Shown: positions 7,497 to 14,893, counted from the first letter of the stretch. The stretch: DNA of 15,193 bases from an uncultured Mucilaginibacter sp. (GCA_903885865.1 CAISKH010000503.1:1-15193); one strand, 5' to 3'. Made by a program: numbers and translations. The notes: generated from the sequence alone by a model not told the origin.

Positions 7497-7766
7497 TTTT
7501 ATAATTAGTTTTTACTGAAATAAGAAACTCATTCAATATTTGTTTCGAAACTACGGAGTAATTTTGAATTAAATCTGAAGCATTAATATCAGAAACTTAA
7601 AAGACACAAAAAAATTACATTATTGAAAACGATTGTCCCATAAAAAAGCCTGCCAAGTTCTCAAAGGTCTCCCGAAGTATAATCACTATAAAAAGGTTTG
7701 TTTTCAATGCTGAAACCGAAAATTTAACGCCGATAAATAATAACTTTGCAATAACACTTTACCAAA
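7497..7766. other. 270-bp divergent intergenic region
   Basis: This AT-rich gap separates the minus-strand ApbE unit from the plus-strand MOSC gene and must hold both promoters. On the plus strand TAACTTTG at 7741-7748 is a good -7 box. On the minus strand the best candidate is TAGTTTCG (7553-7546), a 7-of-8 match without a convincing -33 element. A 9-base inverted pair, ATTGAAAAC (7622-7630) and GTTTTCAAT (7700-7708), is 69 bases apart. No open frame, tRNA or riboswitch was recognised. Confidence 0.5.
7741..7748 (+). promoter_or_regulatory. -7 promoter element of the MOSC-Rdx pair
   Basis: TAACTTTG is a perfect TAnnTTTG match, placed 18 bases before the ATG at 7767. That would give a leader of only about 12 bases. 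No TTG or TTTG lies 17-23 bases upstream, so the -33 element is missing or diverged. Confidence 0.4.
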
Positions 7767-8606
7767 ATGGTTCAAATTAGCGAATTATATATTTATCCTG
7801 TTAAATCATTAGGGGGAATAAAGCTGGATAGGGCATTAATTACCGACCGTGGCTTTAAATACGACCGCCGGTGGATGCTGATAGATACCAATAACCGGTT
7901 TATTTCGCAACGCGAAAACGCGCAAATGGCCCTGCTGAGTGTAAGCATTGAAAATGATTTTCTGACGATTGTAAATACCCGAAATAAAACTTTAATTAAC
8001 ATACCATTAAACCCTTTAAAACAGGAACTTATACCAGTTACAATTTGGGATGATACCTGTTTGGCGCAACCGGTTGGCGATGAGGCGGACGAATGGTTTA
8101 CTGCCGCGTTAAAAATGGTTTGCCGCCTGGTATACATGCCCGATGAAACCGAACGTTTCACCGACCAGCAATACACCCCGGAAAATAGTATAACCTCGTT
8201 TTCAGATGCATATCCGTTTCTCATTATCGGGCAGGCTTCACTGGACGACCTGAATAAACGTTTAGGCAATGTTTTACCAATAAACAGGTTCAGGCCAAAT
8301 ATTGTATTTACCGGAGGCACACCCTACCAGGAGGATACGATGGATAGTTTTACAATTAACGGCATTGCCTTTAAAGGCGTGAAATTATGTGCCCGTTGCA
8401 ATATAATCACCATTGATCAAAGCAATGCCTCAAGCAGTAAAGAGCCTACAAAAACCCTGGCGTCCTATCGCACAAAAAATAATAAGATATTGTTTGGTCA
8501 AAATCTCATTGCCATTGATCCGGGAACTATCTCGGTTGGTGATGAATTGATTGTATCAACCATACATGACAGCGATCGATTTATTATTCCTGAAACAGTT
8601 TCTTAA
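7767..8606 (+). CDS. MOSC domain protein (YcbX/mARC-like)
   Basis: A 279-residue protein with an N-terminal MOSC_N beta-barrel domain (about 1-115; start ISELYIYPVKSLGGI, then DRGFKYDRRWMLID at 27-40) and a MOSC domain (about 120-265). Conserved points are RFRPNIV (174-180), the CARC motif (Cys208, Cys211) before NIITID, TLASYR (230-235) and FGQNLIA (243-249). MOSC proteins bind molybdenum cofactor; YcbX and mammalian mARC reduce N-hydroxylated compounds, with a cysteine of this region as molybdenum ligand. Cytoplasmic, no signal peptide. A -7 box stands just upstream, and an Rdx-type CxxC protein follows after 11 bases, presumably in one mRNA. The electron donor is not obvious: no ferredoxin domain is attached, unlike YcbX. 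Substrate unknown. Confidence 0.85.
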   Translation: MVQISELYIYPVKSLGGIKLDRALITDRGFKYDRRWMLIDTNNRFISQRENAQMALLSVSIENDFLTIVNTRNKTLINIPLNPLKQELIPVTIWDDTCLAQPVGDEADEWFTAALKMVCRLVYMPDETERFTDQQYTPENSITSFSDAYPFLIIGQASLDDLNKRLGNVLPINRFRPNIVFTGGTPYQEDTMDSFTINGIAFKGVKLCARCNIITIDQSNASSSKEPTKTLASYRTKNNKILFGQNLIAIDPGTISVGDELIVSTIHDSDRFIIPETVS

Positions 8607-8617
8607 TTCAACTCTTA

Positions 8618-8893
8618 ATGAAACCCACTATCACCATTGAATATTGCCCTAAATGTCACTGGCTGCTGCGTGCGGCTTATATGGCGCAGGAACTTTTAAC
8701 CACTTTTGAAGATGATTTGCATAGTATAACCCTGCAGCCCAGTGAAATTGCCGGGCGCTATATCGTACGCTTAAATGATGTTGAGCTGTTCGACCGCAAA
8801 AAACAAGGGCGCTTCCCCGAGATAAAAGAGTTGAAGCAATTGGTACGCGATAAGGTTAACCCGGGCAAAAGTTTGGGCCATATAGACAGGTAA
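8618..8893 (+). CDS. SelT/SelW/Rdx-family thioredoxin-like protein
   Basis: A 91-residue protein of the Rdx (selenoprotein W-like) family. The sequence ITIEYCPKCHWLLRAAYMAQELL near the N-terminus carries the redox-type motif Cys10-Pro-Lys-Cys13, where animal SelW has CxxU. The middle (QPSEIAGRYIVRLND, about 46-60) and LFDRKKQGRFPEIKELKQLVRD (about 63-84) match the family's strand-and-helix pattern, with FPE before the last helix. Full length for the family. It starts 11 bases after the MOSC gene on the same strand, so the two are probably co-transcribed. Members are thought to act in thiol redox reactions, but a defined bacterial role is lacking. Serving the MOSC protein as a redox partner is only an inference from position. 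Confidence 0.82.
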   Translation: MKPTITIEYCPKCHWLLRAAYMAQELLTTFEDDLHSITLQPSEIAGRYIVRLNDVELFDRKKQGRFPEIKELKQLVRDKVNPGKSLGHIDR

Positions 8894-8926
8894 TGTAAAA
8901 ATAGTATAGCTAATCGGTATTTTTAA

Positions 8927-8954
8927 TTGGTTTACAATTCTTTATTTATATTTG
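8927..8954 (+). promoter_or_regulatory. Promoter of the Rrf2 regulator gene
   Basis: TTG at 8927-8929 and TATATTTG at 8947-8954 are 17 bases apart, within the 17-23 range reported for Flavobacterium promoters. The start site would be near 8960. That supports the ATG at 8975 as the true start, since the TTG at 8927 would lie inside the promoter. Confidence 0.5.
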
Positions 8955-8974
8955 ATAGTTATAAACTTATTAAA

Positions 8975-9409
8975 ATGCTATCGAAAAAGACTAAATATGC
9001 CATTAAGGCATTAGTAATTCTTGGGAAAAATACGGACAAACCTCCCATGCAAATTTCAAAGATCGCAGAACAGGAACGCATACCCAAAAAGTTCCTCGAA
9101 CAAATACTGTTAGATATGCGTAATGCCGGCTTTTTATATAGTAAAAAAGGCGCAGGCGGCGGTTACGCATTAAATAAGGACCCAAAAGATATTATGCTGG
9201 TTAGCATAATGCGTATTACAGACGGCCCCATAGCTATGGTGCCCTGCGCCAGTTTAAATTTCTATCATAAATGCGATGAGTGCCACCAGGAAACCACCTG
9301 CGGCATACGTGATGTTTTTATTGATGTGCGCGACGCGACGCTAAAAATATTATCGGAAACCAGTATTGCAGATATTATTTCGCGCGAGAATACCTTAATA
9401 AACGTTTAA
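8975..9409 (+). CDS. Rrf2-family transcriptional regulator with four cysteines
   Basis: A 144-residue Rrf2-family DNA-binding protein. The start chosen is the ATG at 8975 (MLSKKTKYAIKALVIL), which matches the usual family N-terminus. The frame is open back to a TTG at 8927, but that codon overlaps the predicted promoter. A winged helix covers about 1-70 (ISKIAEQERIPKKFLEQILLDMRNAG, wing GAGGGYALNKDP). The sensor part carries Cys91, Cys100, Cys103 and Cys109, a layout suited to an iron-sulfur cluster. IscR uses three cysteines and a histidine; CymR lacks this set. It lies directly upstream of the sulfite reductase operon on the same strand. Control of sulfate assimilation in response to Fe-S or sulfur status is a fair inference. 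Candidate operators lie in the gap that follows. Confidence 0.88.
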   Translation: MLSKKTKYAIKALVILGKNTDKPPMQISKIAEQERIPKKFLEQILLDMRNAGFLYSKKGAGGGYALNKDPKDIMLVSIMRITDGPIAMVPCASLNFYHKCDECHQETTCGIRDVFIDVRDATLKILSETSIADIISRENTLINV

Positions 9410-9426
9410 AATACTTTTCTCATTTT

Positions 9427-9455
9427 ATTGTTAAAAAGCAGGTTTTTTCAACAAT
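9427..9455 (+). terminator. AT-rich imperfect hairpin after the regulator gene
   Basis: ATTGTTAAAAA (9427-9437) can pair with TTTTT and AACAAT in 9443-9455, leaving one bulged C and a short GCAGG loop. It begins 18 bases after the Rrf2 stop. No T-tract follows the stem. It could be a weak terminator or attenuator separating the regulator from the sulfite reductase operon, or a protein-binding site. Confidence 0.3.
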
Positions 9456-9481
9456 ATTCTACCAATTCCATATACTATCTA

Positions 9482-9503
9482 TATCTTTGGCATAAAATAT
9501 GCC
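9482..9503 (+). promoter_or_regulatory. -7 box and adjoining palindrome upstream of sulfite reductase
   Basis: TATCTTTG (9482-9489) is a perfect TAnnTTTG box. The palindrome GGCATAAAATATGCC (9489-9503: 6-base arms, 3-base centre) starts on its last base and so covers the expected transcription start. A symmetric site at the start site suits a repressor. No TTG lies at the usual -33 distance, so the promoter may be weak or activator-dependent. The leader to the ATG at 9555 would be about 60 bases. Confidence 0.42.
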
Positions 9504-9554
9504 TTTTTAAACTGTTAAACGGGCTTTTTATAATAATAAAATACAGAGAATACT

Positions 9555-11648
9555 ATGCAAAGCTTCAGAACAGAGCTGGAAAACCCCGTTGTTGAAAAAG
9601 ACATCATCGATCTCGAAAAAAAGATCAGGGCTTTTCGTGAAGGAAAAATACATGACGAGAAATTCAGGAGCCTGCGTTTGGCAAGGGGCGTTTACGGGCA
9701 GCGCCAGCCCGGCGTGCAAATGGTACGCATTAAACTCCCTTTTGGCAAAGTAACTTTTAAGCAGCTTTTACGCATAGCCGATATATCAGACGAATACGCA
9801 AGCCACAACCTGCATTTAACCACCCGCCAGGATATACAGATACATTACGTTAGCCTTGACCGCACCCCACAACTTTGGGCCGACCTGGAAAAGGATGATA
9901 TTACTCTGCGCGAAGCCTGCGGAAATACAGTAAGAAATGTTACTGCCTCCCCTGCCGCGGGTATTGACCCGAAAGAACCTTTTGATGTATCGCCCTATGC
10001 CCATGCTACCTTTGAGTATTTTCTGCGTAACCCCATTTGCCAGGATATGGCGCGTAAGTTCAAGATATCATTCTCGTCAAGTGATGAGGATACCGCCTAC
10101 TCCTTTATACATGATATTGGCTTAATACCAAAACTAAACAGCAAGGGCGAGCGTGGTTTTAAAGTAATGCTGGGCGGCGGTTTAGGCGCTCAACCCATAC
10201 TGGCAAATATTGTTGAAGAGTTTTTACCTGAAGACCAGTTAATTCCTTATATCGAATCGGTTATCCGTGTATTTGACCGTTATGGTGAACGCAACAACCG
10301 TAATAAGGCACGTTTTAAATACCTGATACAAAAAATTGGATTAGATGAAGTACTGCGTTTAACCCAAATAGAAAGAATTGCCAATAAGGTAAAAACCTAC
10401 AAAATAAACAGGGATACTATTGCCCAACCCGTTTTACCAAAAGAAACAAATTATATTGACGTTGAGATAAGTAACCCGTTTCGTTACGAGCAATGGCTCG
10501 CCACCAACGTGTTCGAACAAAAGCAACAAGGCTTTTACGGGGTTTATATTAAGGTAGAAACCGGTGATATCCCTTCAGACAAAGCCCGCAAACTGGTTGA
10601 TTTACTTACCCCATTAACGGCTGATGAAATACGTATAACACAAAACCAGGGCTTATTGCTAAAATATGTACGTAAAGAAGCATTACCCGCATTATATAAC
10701 GGCTTGGCCGAATTAGATATGGCGGCCCCCGGTTTCGACAGCGTAGCCGATGTTACTACCTGCCCCGGTACAGATACCTGCAACCTTGGTATATCAAACA
10801 GTATGACCTTTGCGCGTGTGCTGGAAGACCTGATCTACAAGGAATATGAAGATCTGATCTATAACCGTGATATCAAAATAAAAATAAGCGGGTGCATGAA
10901 CTCATGCGGGCAACATAGTATGGCGCATATTGGGTTTCATGGTAGTTCGTTAAAGGCGGGTGCGAAAGTATTACCATCAATGCAGGTAATGCTGGGCGGC
11001 GGCACGGTTGGCGATGGCATTGGCCGCGCAGGCGACAGGGTGATAAAGATCCCGGCAAAACGTGCTACCCATGTGTTAAGGGCTGTATTGGATGACTATA
11101 AAACCAATTCGATAGAGGATGAGGTTTTTCATAATTATTATGACAGGCAAGGTAAAGACTACTTTTACCAGATGCTAAAGCCATTGGCCGATCTAACCAC
11201 TTTAACTGATGAAGATTTTGTTGATTGGGGCCATGCAGAAACCTACGAACAAGCTATAGGCGTTGGTGAATGCGCCGGTGTTGTAATTGACCTGGTTGCT
11301 ACCTTATTATATGAGTCTGATGAAAAATTAGGCTGGGCGAATGAATCATACACCGCTGGGGCTTGGGCCGATGCTATCTATCACTCATACAATGTATTTG
11401 TAAGCACTGCCAAGGCTTTATTGTTAGACAAGGGCGTTAACAGCAGCACACAGGCGGGAATTATCCGCGAGTTTGATGCGCAATATGTGAGTACAAACGA
11501 ATTTAAATTGGATGGCAGTTTTAGCGACCTGGTATTGCAGATAAACCAAAACGAACCTTCTGAAAGCTTCGCGACAGCATACAAAGCGGCTGCAAGCGCA
11601 TTTTTAGAAGATGTGAAAGCGAAAAGAGAAGAAGTATTGCAGTCGTGA
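9555..11648 (+). CDS. Sulfite reductase (siroheme/4Fe-4S) with C-terminal HEPN-like domain
   Basis: A 697-residue nitrite/sulfite reductase hemoprotein, longer than the usual 500-580. It contains two ferredoxin-like half-domains and two siroheme/4Fe-4S modules; LHLTTRQDIQIHYV and GNTVRNVTASPAAGIDP are typical of the first. The cluster and siroheme ligands are Cys403 and Cys409 (TCPGTDTC), then Cys447 and Cys451 (SGCMNSCG), with the family spacing CX5C...CX3C. Its place in a cys operon argues for six-electron reduction of sulfite to sulfide, rather than nitrite reduction. With no flavoprotein subunit in the window, ferredoxin is the likely donor. Residues from about 573 onward form an extra alpha-helical tail (ECAGVVIDLVATLLY, GAWADAIYHSYNVFVSTAKALL, then a long final helix) that resembles a HEPN domain but lacks the Rx4-6H nuclease motif. 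Similar long forms occur in other Bacteroidota. Confidence 0.87.
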   Translation: MQSFRTELENPVVEKDIIDLEKKIRAFREGKIHDEKFRSLRLARGVYGQRQPGVQMVRIKLPFGKVTFKQLLRIADISDEYASHNLHLTTRQDIQIHYVSLDRTPQLWADLEKDDITLREACGNTVRNVTASPAAGIDPKEPFDVSPYAHATFEYFLRNPICQDMARKFKISFSSSDEDTAYSFIHDIGLIPKLNSKGERGFKVMLGGGLGAQPILANIVEEFLPEDQLIPYIESVIRVFDRYGERNNRNKARFKYLIQKIGLDEVLRLTQIERIANKVKTYKINRDTIAQPVLPKETNYIDVEISNPFRYEQWLATNVFEQKQQGFYGVYIKVETGDIPSDKARKLVDLLTPLTADEIRITQNQGLLLKYVRKEALPALYNGLAELDMAAPGFDSVADVTTCPGTDTCNLGISNSMTFARVLEDLIYKEYEDLIYNRDIKIKISGCMNSCGQHSMAHIGFHGSSLKAGAKVLPSMQVMLGGGTVGDGIGRAGDRVIKIPAKRATHVLRAVLDDYKTNSIEDEVFHNYYDRQGKDYFYQMLKPLADLTTLTDEDFVDWGHAETYEQAIGVGECAGVVIDLVATLLYESDEKLGWANESYTAGAWADAIYHSYNVFVSTAKALLLDKGVNSSTQAGIIREFDAQYVSTNEFKLDGSFSDLVLQINQNEPSESFATAYKAAASAFLEDVKAKREEVLQS

Positions 11649-11669
11649 TAAGTATTGAAAGTAAAATAT

Positions 11670-13178
11670 ATGACGCAATTACCCGGAAATAAAGAGCTGA
11701 CCACAGTTCAGGATGAAAAAGCCGGGGGCAACCAATTATTCCCGGTTTTTTTAAAGCTGAATGATTTGCATACGGTGCTGATTGGCGCCGGCAATGTTGG
11801 TTTTGAAAAACTGGAAGCCATTTTGCAAAACAGCCCGAATGCAAGGGTAACTGTTATTGCCAACGATTTTATTCAGGGAGTTAATAATTTATCAAATACA
11901 TTCCCGGGGGTAAAAACCATCGAAAAACCATTTAGTGATGACGATTTGAACAATGCTGATCTGGTTATAGCCGCTACAAATAATGCTAAACTGAATAACT
12001 ATATCAGGGAAGCGGCACATCAGCGTAAACTGCTCATTAATGTAGCCGATAAACCTGAATTATGCGATTTCTATTTAGGTTCGATTGTTCAAAAGGGCGA
12101 TTTGAAGATCGGCATATCTACCAATGGCAAATCGCCAACTATTGCCAAACGGTTAAAAGAAGTTTTAAACGAAAGCCTGCCTGCCGAGCTGGATATTTCT
12201 TTACAGCAAATGAGCGATCTCCGTAACTCGTTAGCCGGCGATTTTACCTATAAGGTTAAAAAACTAAACGAGGTAACTTCGGTATTGGTTGAACCAAAGG
12301 CCGTGCGTCAGCGAAATTTTCAATGGTTAATATGGCTTTCAATCATCTTTTCGCTGGGTGTAGGCATAACGGGTTTATGGTTTAATGAACCGGCATTTAG
12401 AACTTACACACAAAGTATTCAACCCGTTTTTTATTACTTTTTAGGCGCGGGCTTTTTATTTGCTTTGATAGATGGGGCTATTGGCATGTCGTACGGCGTT
12501 ACTTCTACTACATTTTCATTGGCAATGGGTATACCTCCTGCTTCAGCAAGCATGGGTGTGCACCTGTCGGAAATATTAAGCAATGGCATAGCCGGGTGGA
12601 TGCATTACCGTATGGGCAATATTAACTGGCGCTTATTTAAACTACTCCTTATACCAGGCATTATCGGCGCCGTTTTGGGGGCCTATATTTTGTCGTCGTT
12701 AGAGCATTACAGCCAGTATACTAAACCTGTTGTATCTTTGTATACACTTATTTTGGGGGTAGTGATCTTTTCAAAAGCACTAAACTTAAACCGAAAAAGA
12801 ACTAAGGGAAAAATAAAAAGAATACCCCTATTGGGTTTTGGCGGCGGCTTTATAGACGCCGTTGGCGGCGGCGGCTGGGGTTCAATAGTTTTATCAACTT
12901 TAATTGCCAGTGGCCGTAACGCGCGTTTTTCATTAGGTACGGTAAAGTTGTCGAGGTTTTTTATCGCTTTAATGAGCTCATTAACCTTTATTACCATGAT
13001 AAACAGCGCGCACTGGGAAGCTGTTGCTGGTTTGGTTTTAGGGAGCGCGCTCGCATCACCTATAGCGGCTAAAATATCGAACAAAATATCAACCAAAGCT
13101 ATTATGGTATCGGTAGCGGTAATTGTAATACTGATAAGCTTAAAAAGTATAATAGCCTTTATAACGAAAGTAATTTAA
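11670..13178 (+). CDS. Siroheme synthase (CysG-N/Met8-like) fused to a TSUP permease
   Basis: A 502-residue two-part protein. The ATG at 11670 is preferred over an in-frame TTG at 11655, which lies 6 bases after the sulfite reductase stop. Residues about 22-205 are a precorrin-2 dehydrogenase/sirohydrochlorin ferrochelatase domain: LFPVFLKL, NAD-binding GAGNVG (39-44), AATNN, NVADKPELCDFYLGS (catalytic-type Asp127) and ISTNGKSP. Residues about 216-500 are a TauE/SafE (TSUP) permease with 7-9 membrane segments and the twofold repeat GFLFALIDGAIGMSYGV (261-277) and GFGGGFIDAVGGGGWGS (389-405). The first half makes siroheme from precorrin-2 for the preceding sulfite reductase. The second probably moves sulfate, sulfite or another sulfur anion; direction cannot be read. 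The uroporphyrinogen methyltransferase needed before it is not in the window. Its stop overlaps the cysH start by one base (TAATG). Confidence 0.87.
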   Translation: MTQLPGNKELTTVQDEKAGGNQLFPVFLKLNDLHTVLIGAGNVGFEKLEAILQNSPNARVTVIANDFIQGVNNLSNTFPGVKTIEKPFSDDDLNNADLVIAATNNAKLNNYIREAAHQRKLLINVADKPELCDFYLGSIVQKGDLKIGISTNGKSPTIAKRLKEVLNESLPAELDISLQQMSDLRNSLAGDFTYKVKKLNEVTSVLVEPKAVRQRNFQWLIWLSIIFSLGVGITGLWFNEPAFRTYTQSIQPVFYYFLGAGFLFALIDGAIGMSYGVTSTTFSLAMGIPPASASMGVHLSEILSNGIAGWMHYRMGNINWRLFKLLLIPGIIGAVLGAYILSSLEHYSQYTKPVVSLYTLILGVVIFSKALNLNRKRTKGKIKRIPLLGFGGGFIDAVGGGGWGSIVLSTLIASGRNARFSLGTVKLSRFFIALMSSLTFITMINSAHWEAVAGLVLGSALASPIAAKISNKISTKAIMVSVAVIVILISLKSIIAFITKVI

Positions 13179-13894
13179 TGAACTCATCTACAGAAAATAT
13201 AAAGCAGCTAACAGCAGGACTTGACCCCGTTGATGCTTTGGCTAAGTTAGCCGGGTATTTTCCGGGTGAAATTGTGTTTTCAACCAGTTTCGGCTGGGAG
13301 GACCAGGCAATTACCCACACGATATTTGCCAACAACCTGCCCATTAAAGTTTTTACATTAGAAACCGGCCGGTTATTTCCGGAAACTTACTATGTTTGGA
13401 ACCGTACAATGGAGATGTATGGCAAACCCATTCATGCTTATTATCCGCAGCACGAAGCGCTTGAGCAAATGGTGAATGCCAAAGGGCCCAACAGCTTTTA
13501 TGAGTCGGTTGACAACCGTAAGGAATGCTGTGGCATACGCAAAGTTGAGCCTTTAAATCGTGCTTTGGCCGGTAATAAATGCTGGATAACCGGCATCCGT
13601 GCCGAGCAATCGGTGAACAGGCAGGATATGGAAAATGTGGAATGGGACGAGCAGCATCAGTTAATAAAGTTCCACCCTATTTTTAGCTGGACCTTGGACG
13701 ACGTAAAAGCATACATTAAAAAATATAATATACCTTATAATACCCTGCATGATAAAGGATTCCCGAGTATAGGGTGCCAGCCATGCACAAGGGCGATAAG
13801 AGAGGGTGAAGATTTTCGTGCCGGGCGCTGGTGGTGGGAAGACCAGTCGAAAAAAGAATGCGGCCTGCATGATCTGATAATTGATAAACAATGA
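13178..13894 (+). CDS. cysH: APS-type (4Fe-4S) adenylylsulfate reductase
   Basis: A 238-residue cytoplasmic reductase of the CysH family that makes sulfite from activated sulfate with thioredoxin-type electrons. The nucleotide-binding start is FSTSFGWEDQAI (34-45), followed by LETGRLFPETY (61-71). The catalytic cysteine is Cys228 in KECGLH near the C-terminus. Cys117-Cys118 (ECCGIRK) and Cys200-Cys203 (CQPC) form the CC...CxxC set that binds a 4Fe-4S cluster. Family knowledge links this set to enzymes using APS rather than PAPS, so an APS kinase would not be required for assimilation. The start is coupled to the upstream stop (TAATG), and the stop overlaps cysD (ATGA). The neighbours, sulfate adenylyltransferase and sulfite reductase, supply its substrate and take its product. 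Confidence 0.93.
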   Translation: MNSSTENIKQLTAGLDPVDALAKLAGYFPGEIVFSTSFGWEDQAITHTIFANNLPIKVFTLETGRLFPETYYVWNRTMEMYGKPIHAYYPQHEALEQMVNAKGPNSFYESVDNRKECCGIRKVEPLNRALAGNKCWITGIRAEQSVNRQDMENVEWDEQHQLIKFHPIFSWTLDDVKAYIKKYNIPYNTLHDKGFPSIGCQPCTRAIREGEDFRAGRWWWEDQSKKECGLHDLIIDKQ

Positions 13895-14799
13895 GCAAAC
13901 ACAATAAACTGGATTACTTAGACGAACTTGAGGCAGAAGCGATACATATTTTGCGTGAGGTGGCCGGCCAGTTTGAGCGCCCCGCGCTTTTATTTTCGGG
14001 TGGAAAAGATTCAATAACCCTGGTACGTTTGGCCGAGAAGGCTTTCCGGCCGGGCAAGTTTCCTTTCCCGCTGGTGCATATTGATACCGGCCATAATTTT
14101 ATTGAAACTATTGAATACCGCGATGCCATGGTTAAGCGCTTAGGCGAAAAATTGATCATCGGCAGCGTTCAGCAATCTATTGACGAAGGCAAAGTAGTGG
14201 AGCAGAAAGGCAAAAACGCAAGTCGGAATGCCCTGCAAACCGTTACCTTACTGGATACCATTGCCCGCCATAAATTCGACGCCTGTATTGGCGGCGCACG
14301 GCGCGACGAAGAAAAGGCCCGTGCCAAGGAACGTATTTTCTCTGTTCGTGACGAATTTGGACAATGGGACCCTAAACGCCAGCGTCCCGAGCTCTGGAAC
14401 ATCTATAACGGCAAAATACATAAAGGCGAAAACGTGCGCGTGTTCCCTATAAGTAACTGGACAGAACTGGATGTATGGAACTATATCCGCAGGGAAAAAA
14501 TTGACCTGCCTACCATTTATTTCGCGCATGAGCGGGAAACTATTGTACGTAACGGCCAGTTGATGGCGGCTACCCCATTTTTAAATATGGATGACGAAGA
14601 TATTATTGAACGCCGTAACGTACGGTTCCGCACCGTTGGTGATATGACCTGTACCGCCGCGATCGAATCATACGCTTACGAGATAGACGATATTATTGAT
14701 GAGATTAGTGCTTCCAAAATAAGCGAGCGCGGCGCAAGGATGGACGATAAGGTATCGGAAGCCGCCATGGAAGACAGGAAAAAAGGCGGGTATTTTTAA
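13891..14799 (+). CDS. cysD: Sulfate adenylyltransferase subunit 2
   Basis: A 302-residue ATP-PPase-fold subunit that joins sulfate to ATP, giving APS and pyrophosphate; the GTPase subunit CysN drives the reaction. The P-loop-like SGGKDS lies at 36-41, with the family blocks VHIDTGHNFIET, GGARRDEEKARAKERIFS, QWDPKRQRPELWN, FPISNWTELDVWNYI and the invariant tail RGARMDDKVSEAAMEDRKKGGYF-type end. Full length. The ATG overlaps the cysH stop by four bases (ATGA), so the two are coupled. The next gene, cysN, starts 94 bases later, with a palindromic repeat filling the gap. Confidence 0.96.
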   Translation: MSKHNKLDYLDELEAEAIHILREVAGQFERPALLFSGGKDSITLVRLAEKAFRPGKFPFPLVHIDTGHNFIETIEYRDAMVKRLGEKLIIGSVQQSIDEGKVVEQKGKNASRNALQTVTLLDTIARHKFDACIGGARRDEEKARAKERIFSVRDEFGQWDPKRQRPELWNIYNGKIHKGENVRVFPISNWTELDVWNYIRREKIDLPTIYFAHERETIVRNGQLMAATPFLNMDDEDIIERRNVRFRTVGDMTCTAAIESYAYEIDDIIDEISASKISERGARMDDKVSEAAMEDRKKGGYF

Positions 14800-14891
14800 C
14801 CCCCTAGCCCCCTGAAGGGGGAACAATGGAGTATAAATATATAATTAAAAACTAATTTAAAGTCTCCCCTTTAGGGGAGATTTAGAGGGGC
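14800..14891. repeat. Palindromic intergenic repeat with two hairpins
   Basis: The gap between cysD and cysN is an imperfect inverted repeat of about 92 bp. At the left, CCCCC (14800-14804) is followed by hairpin CCCCC-TGAA-GGGGG (14808-14821). At the right is hairpin TCTCCCC-TTTA-GGGGAGA (14863-14880), followed by AGAGGGG (14884-14890). The two ends are roughly reverse complements of each other, and the centre (14822-14862) is AT-rich. No T-tract follows either hairpin, so it is not an ordinary terminator. I recall similar G/C-box elements between genes in many Bacteroidota genomes. It begins one base after the cysD stop. Confidence 0.7.
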
Positions 14892-14893
14892 AA

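Noticed and set aside
7622..7708. 9-base inverted pair ATTGAAAAC / GTTTTCAAT
   Set aside because: The arms are AT-rich, short and 69 bases apart; such pairs are expected by chance in this composition. No element boundaries or target-site duplications flank it.
8927..8974. Extra 16-residue N-terminus of the Rrf2 protein from a TTG start
   Set aside because: The TTG lies within the predicted promoter, and the family starts at the MLSKKTKYA-type sequence, so the ATG at 8975 is preferred.
9464..9485. CymR-type operator read from AATTCC
   Set aside because: Only the AATTCC half agrees with the Bacillus CymR consensus as I recall it; the following positions do not fit. It is kept only as part of the general observation on this gap.
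14863..14880. Right-hand hairpin of the cysD-cysN repeat as an intrinsic terminator
   Set aside because: No T-tract follows the stem (the next bases are TTTAGAGGGG), and the essential partner gene cysN starts 14 bases later.
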